Positions 59,945 to 64,000 of a stretch of 64,000 nucleotides of DNA are shown here, piece after piece; positions within the stretch are counted from its first letter, which is position 1, and each line of letters opens with the position of its first letter. This DNA is from Pseudomonadota bacterium (GTDB lineage Bacteria; Bdellovibrionota; Bacteriovoracia; Bacteriovoracales; Bacteriovoracaceae): assembly GCA_027487685.1 (NCBI GenBank), contig JAIYDC010000138.1, forward strand, positions 1 through 64,000, given 5' to 3'. The translations under genes and the position numbers were made by a program. The notes under the pieces were generated by a model. The model was not told the origin of the DNA. It saw only the letters and a list, made by a program, of their open reading frames with translations, and did not search any database.

Positions 59945-60921
59945 AGCTCTGGCTCGAGAAGCTGCGCCTCGACCTCACGGTCAACTGGAAACTTTCGCGC
60001 AATCAAACGACGGTGAAGGAGAACTTCCTCGTCTACCTCGAGACACCTTTGGGGATTTTCCGCTCTGAGATTGCTCCCAACCTCCGCTACGGCGAGAGCA
60101 CCGAAAATATCCAGCGAGCGTTTGACGAATGGTCCCACTCCGTTGACCTCTTAACGATCACCGACTTAAATTCTCTCATGCTCGCCACCCAGAAACTTAA
60201 ACTCCACGCCCTGTCATTCGGCGTTGAATCAGTCCTCGTCTCTTTCTTGGCCCGGCAACAAAACCTCTCGATTACCCAGTTCTTAAACCTCCCTGCACCC
60301 CAGATTCGAGAAACATCTTTTTCTATGCCCATCATGCCGGTTGGCGAGATCGCTCCGTACCTGAGGCCCTTGTCCCGCTTTAGGTCATTAAAAATCAAGG
60401 TCAACGCCGAGACTGCTGTGGATATGCTGAGTGAAATCCGCAAGGAGACCAAAGCCCGTTTGCGCGTTGACGGGAACGAGGCCTGGACAGACTTCGATGA
60501 ATTCCTTCGCTTCCAGGAATCACTTAAGGGTATGAACATCGAATTAATCGAGCAACCATTCCCGTCCTCCATGGCGGCCGAATACCGGGAACTCAAGGTC
60601 CGGACTCCCTACAAACTCCTCGCCGACGAATCCATAGAAGACCTCGGTGACTTCGCTGAGCTCTCCCGGCAGTTTCATGCGGTTAACATCAAGCTCATGA
60701 AGGCCGGCTCCCTGGTGCGCGCGCGGGATCTCTTGCTCGAAGCAAAGTCTCATGGTCTTGAGGCCATGCTCGGTTGCATGATCGAGACGACGATTGGAAT
60801 TTCTTACGGAATGCTTTTTACGGGTATGGTGGAGTACGTTGATTTGGACGGGTTTCTGCTGGTGAAGGATGAGCCCTTCCACCTCGTATCCGAAGCGGAA
60901 GGACTCTTAAAGCTTATCTAG
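59941..60921 (+). CDS. Dipeptide epimerase (L-Ala-D/L-Glu type), enolase superfamily
   Basis: A muconate-lactonising-subgroup enolase protein of 326 residues. Catalytic Lys153 in LKIKVN with Lys151, metal ligands Asp177 (RVDGNEAW), Glu204 (LIEQPF) and Asp229 (LADESI), and the second base Lys251 (NIKLMKAGS) are all present, and the end carries VDLDGFLLVKDEP, a DxDG motif typical of dipeptide epimerases. o-Succinylbenzoate synthase is a less likely alternative. Coupled to the YiiX-like gene by ATGA overlap, and it converges on slyD with stops sharing CTAG. Role in murein dipeptide recycling is inferred. Confidence 0.85.
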   Translation: MKLWLEKLRLDLTVNWKLSRNQTTVKENFLVYLETPLGIFRSEIAPNLRYGESTENIQRAFDEWSHSVDLLTITDLNSLMLATQKLKLHALSFGVESVLVSFLARQQNLSITQFLNLPAPQIRETSFSMPIMPVGEIAPYLRPLSRFRSLKIKVNAETAVDMLSEIRKETKARLRVDGNEAWTDFDEFLRFQESLKGMNIELIEQPFPSSMAAEYRELKVRTPYKLLADESIEDLGDFAELSRQFHAVNIKLMKAGSLVRARDLLLEAKSHGLEAMLGCMIETTIGISYGMLFTGMVEYVDLDGFLLVKDEPFHLVSEAEGLLKLI

Positions 60922-61391
60922 TGGTGGCCCTGGCCGTGAGCGCCGTGAGCGTGACCGTGAGACATTTCGTCTTCAGTCGCCGGGCGCATGCCCATGATCT
61001 CGACGTCAAAGAAGAGGTCTTTGCCGGCCATAGGATGGTTGCCATCGACTGTCACTTCTTCGGTCTCGATAGTCATGATGGTGAAAACCGGAGAGTGCTG
61101 ATCATTGTTGACCTGGAACTGATCGCCAACCTGGAGATCTGCGTCCGGTGGAAACTGAGTCCGCTTAACTTTCACCACGAGCTCTGGGTTGATATCACCA
61201 TAGGCATCTGTGGCCTTAACTTCAATTTTGCGCTTATCGCCAACGTTCATGAGAGCAATAACCCGCTCAAGGCCCGGGATAATCTGCTGGGCGCCTTCGA
61301 GGAAATAAAGTGGCTCGTCACCGATAGAGGAGTCCAGGGTGGTTCCCGTCTTATCCGTCAAGGTGTAGTGGAAGCCAATAACACGTTTCAT
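60918..61391 (-). CDS. slyD: SlyD-like FKBP-type prolyl isomerase with His-rich tail
   Basis: Peptidyl-prolyl isomerase and metal-handling chaperone, 157 residues. FHYTLTDKTGTTLDSS, EPLYFLEGAQQIIPGLERVIALMNVGDKRKI and the insert-in-flap domain (AYGDINPELVVKVKRTQFPPDADLQVGDQF) are typical SlyD features. The C-terminus is HGHAHGAHGQGHH, short but rich in His, suitable for nickel or other metal binding. Start codon has no rivals. It overlaps the epimerase stop by four bases. Confidence 0.93.
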   Translation of the reverse strand: MKRVIGFHYTLTDKTGTTLDSSIGDEPLYFLEGAQQIIPGLERVIALMNVGDKRKIEVKATDAYGDINPELVVKVKRTQFPPDADLQVGDQFQVNNDQHSPVFTIMTIETEEVTVDGNHPMAGKDLFFDVEIMGMRPATEDEMSHGHAHGAHGQGHH

Positions 61392-61410
61392 AGTAACTCC
61401 AAGTTTAAGG

Positions 61411-62328
61411 TCAGCTAATCTTTCTGACTATTGATAAGCAAAGCTCTTTATTTCGGGAACGCTCTTCAATCTGGTCAACGGTGAGTTTCGCAAAGACACC
61501 GGAAACAAGGGAGAAGGCCTCCCCGGTCGTATCGAATCTCCTCTCAAGAGGCAAGGGAATTGAGAACGTTTCCCGGAGATCACTCCAGAACTTTTCTTCC
61601 ACTGCTGCTACGGCCACGTAATGCCCCTCCAAAGTGCGATAGAGAGAGTAGCATGGATAGGCGCCATTATGCAGGAATTTTGTCTTCTTTTGATCCCTTA
61701 AAGTCTTCGACCAGAAGGGGTGAAGGATCGCATCTGCCGTATCGTGAAGATAAGAGACTGATTTAACAAATTGCTTAGTCCGCATGACTTCGATGATATT
61801 CGCTAGGAGCTGTGTCGCAACTTGCTGGCCGAAGGCGATTCCGGCCACTGGCAGGAAAGGAGGCGGCACAATCGCAGCGTCTTCATGGGCCACGTGAAGG
61901 GAGAGATAGCCGCTGATCGCTAAGGCGTTGAGGTCATGCATCGCCTTGTTATGCGTCGATGAAGCCTCGAGCTCAACTACCGCGAGTTCGAATTCACTGA
62001 GTGTGGCATCTGAGAGACCCAGCGTCTCGCGCAGTTTGGGCCCCAGTGAAAGAAGCAATCCCTGAGATCCTTTGAGGAGCTCAAGGACCTGTGCCTTCGC
62101 ATCCGGGCCCTTGAAATCCAAACGGACAATCTGCTTTTTCTGATTGAGCTCGTCGTACCAGTTCTCAAAGCTCTGGTCGAAGGCCGAGAACATGCCAGAA
62201 AGGAAGGGGTCCTTGTGCTTGATGTCCTCAACCTTGATGACTTCGGCCCCGAGGTCCGCCAGAATTTTCCCTGCCAAGGGCCCGGGTAAACGGTGGGTGA
62301 AGTCGAGAATCCGGATACCCTTAAGCAT
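61411..62328 (-). CDS. CaiB/BaiF-family CoA transferase-like protein
   Basis: Family III CoA-transferase of 305 residues, somewhat shorter than the usual 390-430. LKGIRILDFTHRLPGPLAGKILADLGAEVIKVEDIKHKDP is the diagnostic N-terminus; the catalytic Asp of the family would lie in LEASSTHNKAMHDLNALAISGYLSL. The C-terminal half is reduced. The frame runs to 62370, but ATG at 62328 has AAGGA ahead and overlaps the upstream gene by eight bases. Substrate CoA ester is unknown; racemase (Amacr) relatives are possible. Confidence 0.82.
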   Translation of the reverse strand: MLKGIRILDFTHRLPGPLAGKILADLGAEVIKVEDIKHKDPFLSGMFSAFDQSFENWYDELNQKKQIVRLDFKGPDAKAQVLELLKGSQGLLLSLGPKLRETLGLSDATLSEFELAVVELEASSTHNKAMHDLNALAISGYLSLHVAHEDAAIVPPPFLPVAGIAFGQQVATQLLANIIEVMRTKQFVKSVSYLHDTADAILHPFWSKTLRDQKKTKFLHNGAYPCYSLYRTLEGHYVAVAAVEEKFWSDLRETFSIPLPLERRFDTTGEAFSLVSGVFAKLTVDQIEERSRNKELCLSIVRKIS

Positions 62329-64000
62329 TCGGGGCGTCCTTCGGTCGGAAGAGTTCGTTGAAGTGCTCAAGGCCCGTGCCGCTCACTTCACAAGCATTCG
62401 AAGTACAGATTTGATATGAGCCATCTTTACGATCATGGTAGTCCATGATGAAGCGTGAAAAGAAGTGCGAGCGGATTTCAAGAAACTCAGGCTTATCCAG
62501 CCATTCGACCGGAACTTCGACTTTACGGAACAGGTGAAGCGGATACGTCAGTGCCCGTAGTCCCTCGCCATGACCCAGCGGATTTGTGAGAATGAATTGT
62601 CCGAAATCCTCGATCTTGGCCTTGAAAACCTCCGCCGGCGAAAACTCTGCCCGGAACACGCTGAGACGCGCCAGGAGGTGAACCAGGGTCATGGCACTTG
62701 AGCGGTAGGACTGATCGAAGAGAGGCGCCTGAAGGTTGTCCACTCCAGGAGTCGGCGCTGCCACCGACGTAAGATAGATTTCCCCATCCACGACAAAGTT
62801 TTTCAGGATAAAGTCTGAAGTCTCGAACGCATTCGTCTTAAACGTCTCGTTTCCGGTGATCTCGTAGAGCCTGAGTTGCGCATCAGCGAAGTTCACATAA
62901 TCTTCAAGGTAGAGGGCCTGTCTCAGAATTGTGTTGGAGTGCCGCAGGACATGCTTGCCTGTCTCGTCCGTATGAATAAATTCCTTAAGGCAAGGCTCCA
63001 CTGTGAGTTTAATAAGTTCAAACGCCTGGTTCTGAATGACGTCGATGGGACAGTACTGAACCACGTCAGTGAGGGCCGATAAGATGAGATAGTTCCAGGC
63101 CGCGAGCCCCTTTCTATCCGTCGCCGGGGGCATCCGAAGCTTCCTCTGCTCCAGCAGCCGCCGACGGATTTCCCGGACTTCCTGCCATCCGTCTTGAGTG
63201 TAGAACTGCGCTTTATGCTCGGGGTTGAGTGAGAGGACATTTAGGCCATGGGAGAAGTTTCCCTTCTCCGTAATATTAAACCACCCAAGGTACTGTTCGA
63301 GTTTAATCTTCTGTTCCGGCGGAGCTTCTTCAAAGCTCGCTTCGAACTCTTCTTTTGAGAAGGTAAAGTAGAGACCCTCTGTTCCCTCGGAATCGGCGTC
63401 CTGGGCACTGAAGAAAAAGTTCTCGTCCGCCAGCATCTCTGTTTTCAGGTAATCAAGGGTCTGAAGGATGCCGTCAAAAATCGTTGGTGCAGGATAGAAC
63501 TGGGAGACCTTGGCGAGGACCTTTAAAAGGCCTGCCTGGTCATAGAGCATTTTTTCAAAGTGCGGCACGAGGAATTTATCATCCGTCGAATAGCGGTGAA
63601 TTCCGCCCTTGGCATGATCGTAGAGGCCTCCGAGGAGCATGCGTTCGACTGTTTCAACAATGTGCTGACCCTGGTCCTGCGGAATCATGCCTTCGAGGAT
63701 CTGCTCCGCGGCCCATTCATAAAAAGAGAAATGAGGGAACTTTGGTGCCTGTCCATAGCCACCATTCGTCGCATCCGCATAGGTCTTAAGGGCATTAAGG
63801 ACAGCTGACGGCGCAGGGAAGTGGTTCTTATACTCGATCCGCTTCTCCAAGACCTGAGGCTTACGTATCTCCTCCGAGAGTTTGGTGGCCCCCTCAAGAA
63901 TCTGAGCTGGATTCGAACGCCAAGCCTCCGCGATCTGCTTGGCCAGGTCCAGGAACCCAGGCATTCCCTGGCGGGGCTTGTCAGGGAAGTAGGTCCCGGC
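62321..64000 (-). CDS. DUF255/YyaL-like thioredoxin-domain protein (partial, N-terminus off the right edge)
   Basis: The C-terminal portion (about 560 residues) of a Spermatogenesis-associated-protein-20/YyaL-type protein. The frame stays open to the window end, where the sequence reads AGTYFPDKPRQGMPGFLDL, the GGTYFPxxPRxGxPGF element that follows the thioredoxin domain. Downstream YGQAPKFPHFSFYEW, GIHRYSTDDKFLVPHFEKMLYDQA and SAQDADSEGTEGLYF belong to the (alpha/alpha)6-barrel, glycosidase-like part of the family. The biochemical role is unknown. An apparent ATG at 63964 is internal. The CaiB-like gene overlaps its 3' end by eight bases. Confidence 0.9.
   Translation of the reverse strand, partial: AGTYFPDKPRQGMPGFLDLAKQIAEAWRSNPAQILEGATKLSEEIRKPQVLEKRIEYKNHFPAPSAVLNALKTYADATNGGYGQAPKFPHFSFYEWAAEQILEGMIPQDQGQHIVETVERMLLGGLYDHAKGGIHRYSTDDKFLVPHFEKMLYDQAGLLKVLAKVSQFYPAPTIFDGILQTLDYLKTEMLADENFFFSAQDADSEGTEGLYFTFSKEEFEASFEEAPPEQKIKLEQYLGWFNITEKGNFSHGLNVLSLNPEHKAQFYTQDGWQEVREIRRRLLEQRKLRMPPATDRKGLAAWNYLILSALTDVVQYCPIDVIQNQAFELIKLTVEPCLKEFIHTDETGKHVLRHSNTILRQALYLEDYVNFADAQLRLYEITGNETFKTNAFETSDFILKNFVVDGEIYLTSVAAPTPGVDNLQAPLFDQSYRSSAMTLVHLLARLSVFRAEFSPAEVFKAKIEDFGQFILTNPLGHGEGLRALTYPLHLFRKVEVPVEWLDKPEFLEIRSHFFSRFIMDYHDRKDGSYQICTSNACEVSGTGLEHFNELFRPKDAPNA

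Noticed and set aside
63964-64000. Start of the DUF255-like gene at ATG 63964
   Set aside because: The frame continues to the window edge with the conserved GTYFPDKPRQG element, so the ATG is internal and the gene is truncated by the window.

Overview
Organism. The window is a compact bacterial chromosome segment of about 50% G+C by eye, with Gram-negative features: many lipoprotein and Sec signal peptides, an OprP-type porin, outer-membrane beta-barrels and murein-recycling enzymes. Several traits fit a Bdellovibrionota (predatory, amino-acid-consuming) bacterium: many secreted proteases and peptidoglycan hydrolases, fused indolepyruvate oxidoreductase next to HPPD, a phenylacetyl-CoA-type catabolic cluster, and large Ala/Gly-rich secreted proteins of no family I recognise. 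This placement is an inference from gene content. I saw no rRNA, tRNA, CRISPR array, insertion sequence or prophage.

Layout. 1-11119 (mostly minus): two runs of CoA-ester catabolism genes (partial aldehyde dehydrogenase, small envelope protein, thiolase; then EthD-like protein, PaaF, lipoprotein, PaaG, PaaA-like diiron protein and a PaaH split into two overlapping genes), with a secreted gluzincin protease and an OprP-like porin on the plus strand between them. 11232-15424 (minus): pstS-pstC-pstA-pstB2-pstB1 phosphate importer whose two ATPases carry complementary defects. 15565-22751: TSUP permease, HPPD, NYN protein, fused indolepyruvate oxidoreductase and a Nudix-MBL fusion. 22776-26918 (minus): small protein, degenerate HD-GYP, ddl, thrS. 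27264-29515: TPR/winged-helix regulator with repeated upstream sites, secreted protein, GNAT. 29639-35659: rimP-nusA-infB-rbfA-truB. 35592-43428: plsC, membrane-anchored ferredoxin, M14 peptidase, PTPS-III-like protein, RNase HI, a BtuFDC-like importer split around an M48 lipoprotein, FKBP lipoprotein. 43879-46220: two paralogous secreted HExxH metalloproteins flanking a YqfO-like protein. 46415-54664: cupredoxin, CpaF ATPase, enolase, 2H-like protein, outer-membrane barrel, tail-anchored envelope protein, a large repeat-bearing secreted protein, thioesterase. 54722-62328: Pro/Tyr-rich secreted repeat protein, VanY-type peptidase, a second large secreted protein, YiiX-like peptidase with dipeptide epimerase, SlyD, CaiB-like transferase; 62321-64000 is a partial DUF255/YyaL-like gene.

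How the genes may work together. Indolepyruvate oxidoreductase could turn phenylpyruvate into phenylacetyl-CoA, which the Paa-type enzymes could open and beta-oxidise, while HPPD takes 4-hydroxyphenylpyruvate; this is a plausible Phe/Tyr consumption route without a phenylacetate-CoA ligase. YiiX-like peptidase, L-Ala-D/L-Glu-type epimerase, MpaA-like and VanY-like peptidases form a murein-peptide processing set. The most unusual items are the asymmetric PstB pair, the two large secreted proteins sharing a C-terminal motif, the HExxH paralogue pair, the four TGTAAGA sites before the regulator, and the PTPS-III signature.
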